From: Duganella sp. SG902
Lineage (GTDB): Bacteria; Pseudomonadota; Gammaproteobacteria; Burkholderiales; Burkholderiaceae_D
Reading direction: 5' to 3'
NCBI RefSeq assembly: GCF_013376005.1
Contig: NZ_JABMJK010000015.1
Location: 1-64,000, forward strand
Length of the DNA: 64,000 nt
In this document: positions 1 to 8,159 of the stretch, in pieces
How positions within the stretch are numbered: position 1 is the first letter of the stretch
Layout: the number at the start of each line of letters is the position of its first letter
Program-made: the position numbers and the translations under genes
Notes under the pieces: model-generated
Told to the model about the DNA's origin: nothing
The model's input: the letters and a program-made list of their open reading frames with translations, nothing else
Database searches by the model: none

Positions 1-75
1 TACGGGTATACGCCCGTTAACCAATACCTGCAACACCTTCAGGCTTATTCAAGCAAATTTATTCCGGACAGCAGT

Positions 76-146
76 GCGCGCAGGCGGGAATCCATGCTGA
101 GCTGATGACCACGCGCCCTATGGATTCCCGCCTATGCGGGAATGAC
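76..146. repeat. REP-like interspersed palindrome, copy 1
   Basis: Two inverted modules face each other. The left one (76-95) ends in GCGGGAATCCAT; the right one (120-146) starts ATGGATTCCCGC and folds on itself (ATTCCCGC, 4 nt, GCGGGAAT). The left module has lost its own inner hairpin partner. Related modules occur at 42028-42109 and 61553-61579, all with the pattern CATTCC..GC-loop-GC..GGAATCCAT, so this is a dispersed family. The rest of 1-188 shows no gene I can support. Confidence 0.65.
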
Positions 147-188
147 GGCTCATCGGTTCGCGGTCAAAATTAACCTGGCGGCATGACA

Positions 189-626
189 CTATTGTTTGAG
201 GTTCATCGTTTGCACCGACAACAACTTGCATTCGCCGCCAACGTTCACGTAGGTGCGCATGAACTGGTAGCGATTGGTGCGCCAGGTCGTGCCATCCGCG
301 TTCCACTGCTCTGTGGTGCTGACGCCGCGCACCACCGCGGTGTCTCCCTGCACGTGCACATGGACGTCGCTGGTGCCGCGCGCCTTGAAGACCACCGGCT
401 TGGCCATCCGCGCCAGCAAGCTGCCGCGCGACTCGATCTGCGAGCCGAGCGAGTGCACCCACACATATTCATCCGCCAGCAGCGATTGTAAAAACTGCAC
501 ATTCCCGACGCGCAGCGCTTCCTCGTACTGCGTGTCGCGCTCGATCAGGGCGGGCGCGGGCAGGCACGGCGCGGCCAGGGCGATCAACGGCAGCGCACCA
601 ATAAGAGCAAACAGAATTTTTTTCAT
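189..626 (-). CDS. Secreted NTF2-like (DUF4440-type) protein
   Basis: 145 residues. The start at 626 (MKKILFALIG) gives a clean signal peptide ending near ALAAPC; the longer frame to 710 adds a polar, unlikely leader. After the signal the protein has the shape of small NTF2-fold SnoaL/DUF4440 proteins: an N-terminal helix (ERDTQYEEALRVGN), then LLADEYVWVHSLG, and a C-terminal strand pair ending in WRTNRYQFMRTYV. Such proteins are usually unassigned and bind small ligands in a cone-shaped pocket. The first residues after the signal contain Cys, so export to the periplasm is likely. It is divergent from the antiporter gene at 701. The family call is moderate; the substrate is unknown. Confidence 0.7.
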   Translation of the reverse strand: MKKILFALIGALPLIALAAPCLPAPALIERDTQYEEALRVGNVQFLQSLLADEYVWVHSLGSQIESRGSLLARMAKPVVFKARGTSDVHVHVQGDTAVVRGVSTTEQWNADGTTWRTNRYQFMRTYVNVGGECKLLSVQTMNLKQ

Positions 627-700
627 GGTAGGCCGAGTATAACCGCTCCTCCGTGCCCTACCCCACATACAAGTTGAAGAAATACTCTTAGCCTGACGGC

Positions 701-1978
701 ATGAGCACAAATCAATGGTTCCTGCTGGTCGGCCTGCTGATGCTGGCGCGTGGCCTGGCGGCGACGACGATCTCGCGGTCGCCGTTCACCTCGGCCATCG
801 TCTACCTGTGCGTGGGCATCCTGCTGGGCCCCAGTTTCTTCGACCTGTTCCGCTTCGACCCCTCGGCGCAATCCGGCCTGCTGGAGATGATGACCCAGAT
901 CGCGCTGCTGATCTCCCTGTTCTCGGCCGGGATCAAGATGCCGGTGCCGTTCAAGCTGGCGCGCTGGGACGCGCCGCTGCGGCTGGCATGGATCTCGATG
1001 ACGCTGACAGTGGGCCTGGTCGCGCTGTTCGCCTACTACGTGCTGCACATGCCGGCGGGCGCCGCCGTCCTGCTGGGCGGCATACTCGCGCCCACCGATC
1101 CGGTGCTGGCCACCGACGTGCAGGTGCGCCATCCCGGCGACAAGGACCAGTTGCGCTTCACCCTCACCTGCGAGGCTGGCATGAACGACGGCAGCGCGTT
1201 CCCCTTCGTGCTGCTGGGTCTCGGCATGCTGGGCATCGGACACACCGGCGAACATCACCTGCGCTGGCTACTGGTGGACGTGATCTGGTCAACGGCGGCC
1301 GCGGTGGCGGTCGGCGTGATGGCCGGCGCCGGACTGGCGCGCACCGGCTGGCGGCTGCGCGTAATCAAACCGCGCCACGAGATCATGGATGACCTGGTGG
1401 CGCTCGGCCTGATCGCCGTCGTGTATGGCATCGCCAGCATGATCAAGGCGTCCGGTTACCTTGCGGTGTTCTTCGCGGCGGTGGCGTTGCGCCAGACCGA
1501 ATTAAAGCTGGCTGGCGCGCCCAAGGACCGGCACGGCCTGCGGGAGCCGGACGTCGCCAAATCCGAAGTCGCGCAGACGAGCGAGGTGCCCCTGGTGGTC
1601 AGCGCCGAGGCGCTGGTGTTCAAGGAACACCTTGAACGACTGTCGGAGCTGACGCTGGTGCTGCTGTTGGGCGGCATGATCTCGCTGCGCGACCTGCCCT
1701 ACGAGACCATCGGCGTGGCCGCATTCCTGTTTTTGATCGCGCGGCCGCTGGCTGTCTACATTGGCCTCATCGGCAGCGGCGTGAGCAAGCGCATGCGCGC
1801 CATGACCGGCTGGTTCGGCGTGCGCGGCATCGGCTCCCTCTTCTACATCGTATTCGCCATCGAGGCCGGACTGCCGCCTAACCTGGCGCGCGAACTGACC
1901 GGCATCGCGCTGGGCGTCATCGTCCTGTCGATACTGGTGCATGGCTTCAGCGTCAAGCCGCTGATCGACACTAAATAA
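701..1978 (+). CDS. CPA1-family cation:proton antiporter
   Basis: 425 residues, polytopic inner-membrane protein with about 11-12 hydrophobic segments. The ion-path motifs of NhaP/CPA1 exchangers are visible: APTDPVLATDVQV near residues 130-140 and EAGMNDGSAFPFV near 158-170, where the ND pair is the usual cation/proton site. A hydrophilic insertion of about 50 residues (from KLAGAPKDRHG to about FKEHLERL) separates two membrane segments and may be regulatory. It exchanges monovalent cations for protons; Na+ versus K+ cannot be told from sequence. ATG at 701 has only a weak Shine-Dalgarno. Its stop overlaps the end of the convergent dehydrogenase gene by 8 bp. Confidence 0.9.
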   Translation: MSTNQWFLLVGLLMLARGLAATTISRSPFTSAIVYLCVGILLGPSFFDLFRFDPSAQSGLLEMMTQIALLISLFSAGIKMPVPFKLARWDAPLRLAWISMTLTVGLVALFAYYVLHMPAGAAVLLGGILAPTDPVLATDVQVRHPGDKDQLRFTLTCEAGMNDGSAFPFVLLGLGMLGIGHTGEHHLRWLLVDVIWSTAAAVAVGVMAGAGLARTGWRLRVIKPRHEIMDDLVALGLIAVVYGIASMIKASGYLAVFFAAVALRQTELKLAGAPKDRHGLREPDVAKSEVAQTSEVPLVVSAEALVFKEHLERLSELTLVLLLGGMISLRDLPYETIGVAAFLFLIARPLAVYIGLIGSGVSKRMRAMTGWFGVRGIGSLFYIVFAIEAGLPPNLARELTGIALGVIVLSILVHGFSVKPLIDTK

Positions 1979-3032
1979 GCGCGGCTATGGCGCTGCCCAC
2001 TTCCGTGGTGTTGGCCGCGCCGCCCATGTCCGGCGTGCGCGGGCCATCCACCAGACAGCGCTCGATCGCCGACACCATCGCATCGTGCGCGTCGGTGTGG
2101 CCGAGGAAATCCAGCATCATGGCGCCGCACCAGATCATGGCGATGGGATTGGCGATATTCCGGCCGTAGATGTCCGGCGCAGAACCATGTACCGGCTCAA
2201 ACAGCGAAGGGAAATTCCGCTCCGGGTTCAGATTGGCCGACGGCGCGATGCCGATCGTGCCGGCGCATGCCGGCCCCAGGTCGGACAGGATATCGCCAAA
2301 CAGATTGGACGCCACCACCACGTCGAAACGCTCCGGTGAGAGCACGAAGCGAGCGGCCAGGATGTCGATGTGGTACTTGTCATGACGGACGTCTGGGTAG
2401 CCCTCGCCCATCGCGTCCGCGCGCTCGTCCCAGTACGGCATGCTGATCGAGATGCCGTTCGATTTGGTGGCGGAGGTCAGGTGCTTCTTCGGCCGCTTGC
2501 GCGCCAGATCGAAAGCGAACTTCAGCACGCGGTCCACGCCGGTGCGGGTGAAGATGGCTTCCTGGAGCACGAACTCGCGCTCCGTGCCCTCGAACATGCG
2601 GCCGCCGACGCTGGAGTATTCTCCCTCCGTGTTTTCGCGCACGATCACCATGTCGATGTCGCCGGGCCGCTTGTTGGCCAGCGGGCATGGCACGCCGGGC
2701 AGCAGCCGCACCGGGCGCAGATTCACATACTGGTCGAACTGGCGTCGGAATTTCAGCAGCGATCCCCACAGCGATATGTGGTCCGGCACCGTCTCGGGCC
2801 AACCGACTGCGCCAAAGAACAGCGCGTCAAACTCCTGCAACTGCGCCATCCAGTCGTCCGGCATCATCTTGCCGTGCTTGAGGTAGTACTCGCAGCTGGG
2901 CCATTCAAACGTGGTCCACTCAACACCAAATTGAAAGCGGCGCGCGGCGGCTTCCACAGCGCGCACGCCCTCCGGCATCACCTCCTTGCCGATGCCATCC
3001 CCTGCCAGCACGGCGATTTTATGTACTTTCAT
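1971..3032 (-). CDS. dmlA: D-malate/tartrate dehydrogenase (decarboxylating)
   Basis: 353 residues, beta-decarboxylating dehydrogenase family (isopropylmalate/isocitrate/tartrate). Visible motifs: AVLAGDGIGKEV at the N terminus, RENTEGEYSSVGGR, the catalytic lysine region SATKSNGIS, and the metal and cofactor segment ASNLFGDILSDLG followed by GTIGIAPSANLNPE. WGSLLKFRRQFDQYVNLRP is typical of the TTC branch, which oxidises D-malate to pyruvate and CO2 with NAD+ and can also use tartrate or isopropylmalate. The start at 3032 has GGAGG about 8 nt upstream; the longer frame to 3074 lacks one. A LysR gene is divergent, as in the E. coli dmlA-dmlR pair. Family assignment is secure; the exact substrate is inferred. 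Confidence 0.88.
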   Translation of the reverse strand: MKVHKIAVLAGDGIGKEVMPEGVRAVEAAARRFQFGVEWTTFEWPSCEYYLKHGKMMPDDWMAQLQEFDALFFGAVGWPETVPDHISLWGSLLKFRRQFDQYVNLRPVRLLPGVPCPLANKRPGDIDMVIVRENTEGEYSSVGGRMFEGTEREFVLQEAIFTRTGVDRVLKFAFDLARKRPKKHLTSATKSNGISISMPYWDERADAMGEGYPDVRHDKYHIDILAARFVLSPERFDVVVASNLFGDILSDLGPACAGTIGIAPSANLNPERNFPSLFEPVHGSAPDIYGRNIANPIAMIWCGAMMLDFLGHTDAHDAMVSAIERCLVDGPRTPDMGGAANTTEVGSAIAALI

Positions 3033-3061
3033 GACTGCCCCTCCGTTTGCAAAGCCACAGC

Positions 3062-3084
3062 ATAAACCCGCCACCGGCGTTTAT
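3062..3084. promoter_or_regulatory. Candidate LysR operator between dmlA and dmlR
   Basis: An inverted repeat ATAAAC (3062-3067), 11 nt, GTTTAT (3079-3084) lies in the 87-bp divergent spacer. LysR-type regulators usually bind interrupted dyads containing T-N11-A, so this is a natural site for the adjacent regulator. The dyad is seen; the binding is inferred. Confidence 0.45.
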
Positions 3085-3119
3085 AATCATACGAAATGTG
3101 AATCCATAAGCCACATACC

Positions 3120-4016
3120 GTGCACAATCAAATCGATAATGAAGACCTTCGCGTGTTCGCCATCGCGGCGCGCAAGGCCAGTTTCGCGGCGGCGGCCGAG
3201 GAACTGGGCATGTCGCCGGCCTACGTCAGCAAGCGTATCGGCGTGCTGGAACAAGCGCTAGGCGTGCGGCTGTTCCACCGCACCACGCGCCGCGTCATCG
3301 TCAGCGAGGACGGCGAACGGGTTTACGCCCACGCCATGACGATACTGGAAAATCTCGACAGCCTGCTGCACGAGGTGGCGGAGCGGCGCGAGGTGCCGCG
3401 CGGGCTGCTGCGCATCAGCAGCAGCTTCGGTTTCGGCCGCAACGTGGTGGCGCCGGTGGTAGCGAGGCTGGTGGCTGCCCACCCGTCGCTACAGGTGCGG
3501 TTTGAAGTGTTCGACCGCCTGGTCGACATCGTGGCGGAGGGCTTTGACCTCGACATCCGCGTCGGCGATGAGATCCCGCCGCATCTGATCGCCCGCAAAT
3601 TGATGGCGAACCATCGCATCCTGTGCGCCTCGCCGGCGTATCTGAAAACACATGGCACGCCCCGCGGGCTGCAGGAGCTGGCGGCCCACAACTGCCTGGC
3701 CATCAAGGAGCGCGACCTGCCGTTCGGCGTTTGGTCGCTGCGCAGCGGTGCGAACGAGGAAACGGTGAAGGTGACCGGCTCGCTCTCCTCCAATCATGGC
3801 GAAATCGCGTTGCAATGGGCGGTAGCCGGCGCCGGCATCGTGCTGCGTTCGCACTGGGACGCGCAACCGTACCTGCACAGTGGCGAACTTGTACAGGTAC
3901 TGCCCCAGTACAGTCAAAGCGCCAATGTCTGGGCGGTGTACCCACAGCGGCTTGCCGGTTCGGCCAAGGTGCGCGTTTGCGTGGAGTTTCTGGAGCAGCA
4001 GTTACAGTCCCGGTGA
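3120..4016 (+). CDS. dmlR: LysR-family transcriptional regulator, DmlR-like
   Basis: 298 residues. The N-terminal winged helix-turn-helix is plain: FAIAARKASFAAAAEELGMS, then AYVSKRIGVLEQALGVRLFHR. The remainder is the two-lobed periplasmic-binding-like effector domain, with the usual LRISSSFGFGR linker and a DIRVGD strand. The start is GTG at 3120; the nearby ATG at 3139 is out of frame. Its divergent position next to the D-malate dehydrogenase gene makes it the likely activator of that gene, as E. coli DmlR is of dmlA. Its last 15 bp overlap the convergent molybdopterin-subunit gene. Confidence 0.85.
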   Translation: MHNQIDNEDLRVFAIAARKASFAAAAEELGMSPAYVSKRIGVLEQALGVRLFHRTTRRVIVSEDGERVYAHAMTILENLDSLLHEVAERREVPRGLLRISSSFGFGRNVVAPVVARLVAAHPSLQVRFEVFDRLVDIVAEGFDLDIRVGDEIPPHLIARKLMANHRILCASPAYLKTHGTPRGLQELAAHNCLAIKERDLPFGVWSLRSGANEETVKVTGSLSSNHGEIALQWAVAGAGIVLRSHWDAQPYLHSGELVQVLPQYSQSANVWAVYPQRLAGSAKVRVCVEFLEQQLQSR

Positions 4017-6314
4017 GGCCACCTTGTCCGGCGTCATCGGGGTACTGCGCAGCCGGCGTCCGGTCGCGTGATAGATGGCGTTGCTGATCGCCGCCGACAC
4101 GCCGACCAGTCCGATCTCGCCCACGCCCTTGGCGCCGATGCGGCTGACGATCCGGTCATCCTCTTCCACGAAGATCACCTCGATATCGTGTATATCCGCG
4201 TTGGCCGAAACGTGGTACTCGGCCAGGTTGTGATTCATCAGGCGGCCCAGCCGGTGGTCGCAATAGGTTTCCTCGTGCAGCGCCTGCCCTATGCCCCACA
4301 CCACGCCGCCGATGATCTGGCTACGCGCGGTCCTGGCGCTGATGATGCGCCCCGCCGCGATGGCGCTCACCACCCGCGTCACGCGCACGGTGCCCAGTTC
4401 GGGATCAACGCGCACCTCGCAAAACACCGCGGAGTGCGTGGAGCGCTGGTACTTCATCTGCTTGAGCATATTCGGCAGCAGCAGAAATTTTTCTTCCAGC
4501 CTCAGGCTGCCTCCCGCCGCCAGGATATCCGTGAGCGCGACCGACATCTCCGGCCGCTTCGCCAGTTGAATGCGGCCGCCGGCAAACACCACGTCCGCGA
4601 AGCGCGCCTTGGCCAATGGCGACCCATGCATCTTTTTCGCCAGTTTGAACAAGGTTTTTCGCAGCTTCTCGCAGGCGCCGCTCACCGCCGACCCCACGGT
4701 GGCGACGTGCGACGAACCGCCTTCGATGGGCGCCGCCGGCAGCGTCGAATCCCCCAACTGGAAGCGCACCTTCTCGAGCGGCAGGCCAAGCGACTCGGCG
4801 GCGATGATGCTCATCGCCGTATAGGTGCCGGTGCCGATATCACTGGCGGCGCTGCTGACCACCAGCGTGCCATCGGCATGCAGCACGGCGCTGGCACGCG
4901 CGAACATTTGCATGGCGTCCCATACCCCGGTGGCCATGCCCCAGCCAACCAGTTCGCGCCCGGCGCGCATGGAGCGCGGCTGCAACGGCCGCTTGTCCCA
5001 GCCAAAGCGCTCGGCGCCTTGCAGATAGCAGGCGCGCAGCTCCTTGGTCGAGTAAGGCAGACCGCGCGCCGGGTCGATCTCGGCGTAGTTCTTCAGCCGC
5101 AGCGCCAGCGGGTCCATGTTCAGCGCATACGACAACTCGTCCATCGCGACCTCCAGCGCATGCACGCCGTGCGCCGCACCGGGGGCGCGCATGTCGATGG
5201 GACTGGCCAGGTCGAGATCGACCAGATGGTATCCCAGCCGCACATGGTCGCATTGATACAGTTCGCCCGACCAGTTGACCACCACCTCCACGTAATCCTC
5301 CATGCGCGAGGTTTCAGCCACCGCTTCATGGATGATGGCGGTCAGCCGGCCATCCGGCTCGGCGGCGAGCCGCACGCGCTGCAGCGTTTCGGGCCGGTGG
5401 CCGAAGCTGAACATCTGCTGGCGCGTCAACACCACGCGCACCGAACGGTTCAGCGCGAGCGCCGCCATCACCGCCAGCGGCAGCTGATACTGCGGCCGCA
5501 GACCGGAACCGAACGCACCGCCAACGTAGGGATTGCGCACCGTGACCTTGTGCTTGGGCAGCCCGAAAACATGCGACACATACCAGCGGCTGTTCTGCGA
5601 GCTTTGCGTCTTGTCGTAGATGGTCAGATGGCCATCGGTGTCGCGGATCACGGTGCTGGCAAACATCTCCAATGGGTTGTGGTGTTCGACGCCGCTGTAG
5701 TACTCGCCCTCTATCCTGATCGCGGCCTTTTCCCAGATCTCATCGGGATGTCCCTTGGGTTCCGGCGGCGGCGTGTAGCCGGCCTTCAGGCGGCTCGGTT
5801 TATACGAGCGCCCACGGTTCTCCAGCAGCGACGTGGCATGCGGCTCAGCCTCATACTCCACCTTGACCAGCTGCGCCGCGTAGCGCGCGGCTTCAAATGA
5901 TTCCGCCACCACCAGCGCTACCGGCTGGCCGCTGTAATGAATTTTGTCGTCGTACAGCGGCCGGAAAGGCGAGCCACCGGGCGCCGTCATATCCTTGTAA
6001 AAGATATCGAAGGAACGGATGCGCGGACGATTCAGATGGGTGATGACATCCACCACGCCGCCGACCGCCAGCGCGGCCTCGGTACGGATGGCGGCAATGC
6101 GCCCGCGCGGAATGGCGCCGCTGACCACCACCCCGTACAGCAGGTCCTGCGCCGGCTCCTCGGCGGCGTAGCGCGCCTGGCCGGTGACCTTGGCGCGGCC
6201 GTCCACGCGCGCCGCCTCCATGCCGATGCTGGCCGCGCCTGCGCCCGGTTCCGCAACCGGTGTGCGGAGTGCTTCAATCAGATCGGTCACGTTCTTCGCT
6301 CCTGCTGTTGTCAT
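4002..6314 (-). CDS. paoC: Aldehyde oxidoreductase, molybdopterin-binding subunit (PaoC-like)
   Basis: 770 residues, xanthine dehydrogenase family large subunit carrying the molybdenum cofactor. Visible are GRAKVTGQARYAAE at the start of the a/b hammerhead domain (about 30-140), NPYVGGAFGSGL, and near the C terminus AKGVGEIGLVG, whose Glu (about 733) is the conserved catalytic base. The start at 6314 has GGAGG 6 nt upstream; the longer frame upstream is Arg/Trp-rich shadow of the FAD subunit. It overlaps the end of the FAD-subunit gene by 41 bp. Gene order (FeS, FAD, Mo) and subunit type match E. coli PaoABC, which oxidises aromatic aldehydes. The substrate here is inferred from the family. 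No maturation chaperone gene follows in the window. Confidence 0.88.
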   Translation of the reverse strand: MTTAGAKNVTDLIEALRTPVAEPGAGAASIGMEAARVDGRAKVTGQARYAAEEPAQDLLYGVVVSGAIPRGRIAAIRTEAALAVGGVVDVITHLNRPRIRSFDIFYKDMTAPGGSPFRPLYDDKIHYSGQPVALVVAESFEAARYAAQLVKVEYEAEPHATSLLENRGRSYKPSRLKAGYTPPPEPKGHPDEIWEKAAIRIEGEYYSGVEHHNPLEMFASTVIRDTDGHLTIYDKTQSSQNSRWYVSHVFGLPKHKVTVRNPYVGGAFGSGLRPQYQLPLAVMAALALNRSVRVVLTRQQMFSFGHRPETLQRVRLAAEPDGRLTAIIHEAVAETSRMEDYVEVVVNWSGELYQCDHVRLGYHLVDLDLASPIDMRAPGAAHGVHALEVAMDELSYALNMDPLALRLKNYAEIDPARGLPYSTKELRACYLQGAERFGWDKRPLQPRSMRAGRELVGWGMATGVWDAMQMFARASAVLHADGTLVVSSAASDIGTGTYTAMSIIAAESLGLPLEKVRFQLGDSTLPAAPIEGGSSHVATVGSAVSGACEKLRKTLFKLAKKMHGSPLAKARFADVVFAGGRIQLAKRPEMSVALTDILAAGGSLRLEEKFLLLPNMLKQMKYQRSTHSAVFCEVRVDPELGTVRVTRVVSAIAAGRIISARTARSQIIGGVVWGIGQALHEETYCDHRLGRLMNHNLAEYHVSANADIHDIEVIFVEEDDRIVSRIGAKGVGEIGLVGVSAAISNAIYHATGRRLRSTPMTPDKVASPGL

Positions 6315-7299
6315 GGGTGCCCTCCACGGCGCGCTCCAGGGCGCGCACAATGGCGCGGCGCGCCAGCGGAATCTTGAAATCGTTATGTCCCTGGCCTCGC
6401 GCGCCCTCCAGCAAGGCATCGGCCGCCAGCGCGAAGCGCTCCGCATCAGCCGCATGCCCCGCCAGCAGCGCCTCGGCCTCCGGCACGCGCCACGGCTTGT
6501 GCGCCACGCCACCCAAGGCCAGCCGCGCCTCGCGCACCACACCATCGGCGCCCAGATCCAGCATCGTCGCCACCGACACCAGCGCGAATGCGTACGAGGC
6601 GCGGTCGCGCAGTTTCAGGTAGCATGAATGCTCGGCGAATTGCGCGGCCGGCGGCAGCTCAATATGCGTAATCAGTTCGCCCGGCTGCATGATCGTGTCG
6701 AGCTCGGGCCGGTCGTCGGGCAGGCGGTGGAAGTCGGTGAAGGCAACCTGCCTTTCGCCGTTCGCGGAACGCAGATGAACGACCGCCCCCAGCGCCGCCA
6801 ATGCCACACACATGTCGGATGGATGTACGGCGATGCAGTGCTGGCTGGCGCCCAGTATCGCCTGCTGGCGTGTCAAGCCGCCGATAGCCGAACAGCCGCT
6901 GCCCGGCTCACGCTTGTTGCAAGGCGTCCCCAGATCGTAGAAGTAGTAGCAGCGGGTCCTTTGCAGCAGGTTGCCGCCGTTGCTGGCCATATTGCGTATC
7001 TGCGGTGAGGCGCCGGCCAGTATGGCGGCGGTCAGCAGCGGATAGTCCCTGCGCACCAGCGGATGGTAGGCCGTGGCCGCGTTGCGCGCCATGGCGCCAA
7101 GCAGCAGGCCGCCGCTGGCGACTGGGGCGATTTCCGAGAATGGCAAGCCGTTGACGTCGGCCAGTGCCTTCGGCCGCATCACGCCTTCCTTCATCAGATC
7201 CAGCAGATTGGTGCCGCCTGCGATGAAACGCGCGCCCTGGTCGGCGTGCGCCAGCGCCTCGGCTGGATCGACGGCGCTGAAGTAGGAGAATGGGTTCAT
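6274..7299 (-). CDS. paoB: Aldehyde oxidoreductase, FAD-binding subunit (PaoB-like)
   Basis: 341 residues. FAD-binding motifs of the xanthine dehydrogenase medium subunit are present: ARFIAGGTNLLDLMKEGV (about 23-40) and IRNMASNGGNLLQRTRC (about 101-117). A cysteine-rich insert follows, with C117, C127 and C136 (CNKREPGSGC) and C155 further on. This is the hallmark of the PaoB/4-hydroxybenzoyl-CoA reductase-like branch that holds an extra [4Fe-4S] cluster. The start at 7299 overlaps the 2Fe-2S gene stop by 4 bp. Electrons pass from the Mo subunit through the 2Fe-2S subunit to FAD. The extra cluster is inferred from the cysteines. Confidence 0.87.
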   Translation of the reverse strand: MNPFSYFSAVDPAEALAHADQGARFIAGGTNLLDLMKEGVMRPKALADVNGLPFSEIAPVASGGLLLGAMARNAATAYHPLVRRDYPLLTAAILAGASPQIRNMASNGGNLLQRTRCYYFYDLGTPCNKREPGSGCSAIGGLTRQQAILGASQHCIAVHPSDMCVALAALGAVVHLRSANGERQVAFTDFHRLPDDRPELDTIMQPGELITHIELPPAAQFAEHSCYLKLRDRASYAFALVSVATMLDLGADGVVREARLALGGVAHKPWRVPEAEALLAGHAADAERFALAADALLEGARGQGHNDFKIPLARRAIVRALERAVEGTHDNSRSEERDRSD

Positions 7300-7817
7300 G
7301 CCGGCACCGTGCCGGGCGTGTAAGGCCGCTCGATATCGTCGCGTCTCTGCGCCAGGCCCATCACCCCGGTCACCGCGGCGACGATGCCCGGATAGGCCCC
7401 GCAGCGGCAGATGTTGCCGCTCATGAGTTCCCGCACCTCGGCGGCGGTGCTCGCCTGTCCCTCGTTCATCAGGCCCACCGCCGAGCAAAGCTGGCCGGGC
7501 GTGCAGTAACCGCACTGGAAAGCGTCATGCTCGATGAAGGCCTGCTGCAGCGGATGCAGTACATCGCCCTCGGCCAGCCCTTCCACCGTCGTGATATCGC
7601 GGCCGTTTTGCATCACCGCCAGCGTCAGGCAGGAATTGATGCGGGTGTCGCCGGCCAGCACCGTGCACGCGCCACACTGGCCGTGATCGCAGCCCTTCTT
7701 GGTGCCGGTCAGGCCGGCGCGCTCGCGCAGCAAATCAAGCAAGGTGACCCACGCGGGCACCTCGAACTGGTGCGCAACGCCATTGATGTTCAGCCGCACT
7801 GGGTAAGTCTCGTCCAT
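7296..7817 (-). CDS. paoA: Aldehyde oxidoreductase, 2Fe-2S subunit (PaoA-like)
   Basis: 173 residues with both expected clusters. C43, C48, C51 and C63 (GCDHGQCGACTVL) bind the plant-ferredoxin type centre; C102, C105, C137 and C139 (CGYCTPGQ, CRCGAYPG) bind the second. E. coli PaoA has a twin-arginine leader, but this protein begins directly with the ferredoxin strand (MDETYPVRLNINGV). The complex is therefore probably cytoplasmic. First gene of the three-gene operon; the 4-bp overlap with the FAD subunit indicates translational coupling. Confidence 0.9.
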   Translation of the reverse strand: MDETYPVRLNINGVAHQFEVPAWVTLLDLLRERAGLTGTKKGCDHGQCGACTVLAGDTRINSCLTLAVMQNGRDITTVEGLAEGDVLHPLQQAFIEHDAFQCGYCTPGQLCSAVGLMNEGQASTAAEVRELMSGNICRCGAYPGIVAAVTGVMGLAQRRDDIERPYTPGTVPA

Positions 7818-7838
7818 AACGCGCTTTCGTGAGGGAGA

Positions 7839-8087
7839 TCAACCAGCATCCTCGTTCTTAAGGATGCCACGTAGATTGGTCACCACCAGACAAAGCTGCA
7901 ATCCGATCAGGGCCCAGGCGTCGTCATGCCAGCCCCACGCGATCCACAGTGCGTTACTGACTAAAAAAGCGACAAATCCCGTTATGCGGCGCGCCGGCGA
8001 TTTGGAGCCAACCAGCATGCCGGCGACGACCGTGACGACCATCGCCGGCCATTGCAGCATATCGAGCCAATCATCCATGAGCAGCAT
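7839..8087 (-). CDS. Small inner-membrane protein, unknown function
   Basis: 82 residues (79 if the in-frame ATG at 8078 is used). Two or three hydrophobic stretches are visible: MVVTVVAGMLVGS, ITGFVAFLVSNALWIAWGW and ALIGLQLCLVVTNL. This resembles small SemiSWEET/MtN3-like or YgaP-like membrane proteins, but I cannot assign a family. The longer frame to 8153 adds a polar Cys/Arg leader and was not chosen. It sits 72 bp downstream of the DUF1624 gene on the same strand and may be the last gene of the receptor operon, or may precede the aldehyde oxidoreductase genes (22-bp gap). Confidence 0.6.
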   Translation of the reverse strand: MLLMDDWLDMLQWPAMVVTVVAGMLVGSKSPARRITGFVAFLVSNALWIAWGWHDDAWALIGLQLCLVVTNLRGILKNEDAG

Positions 8088-8159
8088 TCCATGTTCAGTG
8101 CGACATGGAACAGCATCGCCGCGCCGCTGCCGCTTGTATGTGCGGCAGCTCACCGATAC

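Noticed and set aside
4068..5900. 610-codon frame opposite the molybdopterin subunit
   Set aside because: Shadow; the minus strand encodes a complete, motif-rich enzyme subunit.
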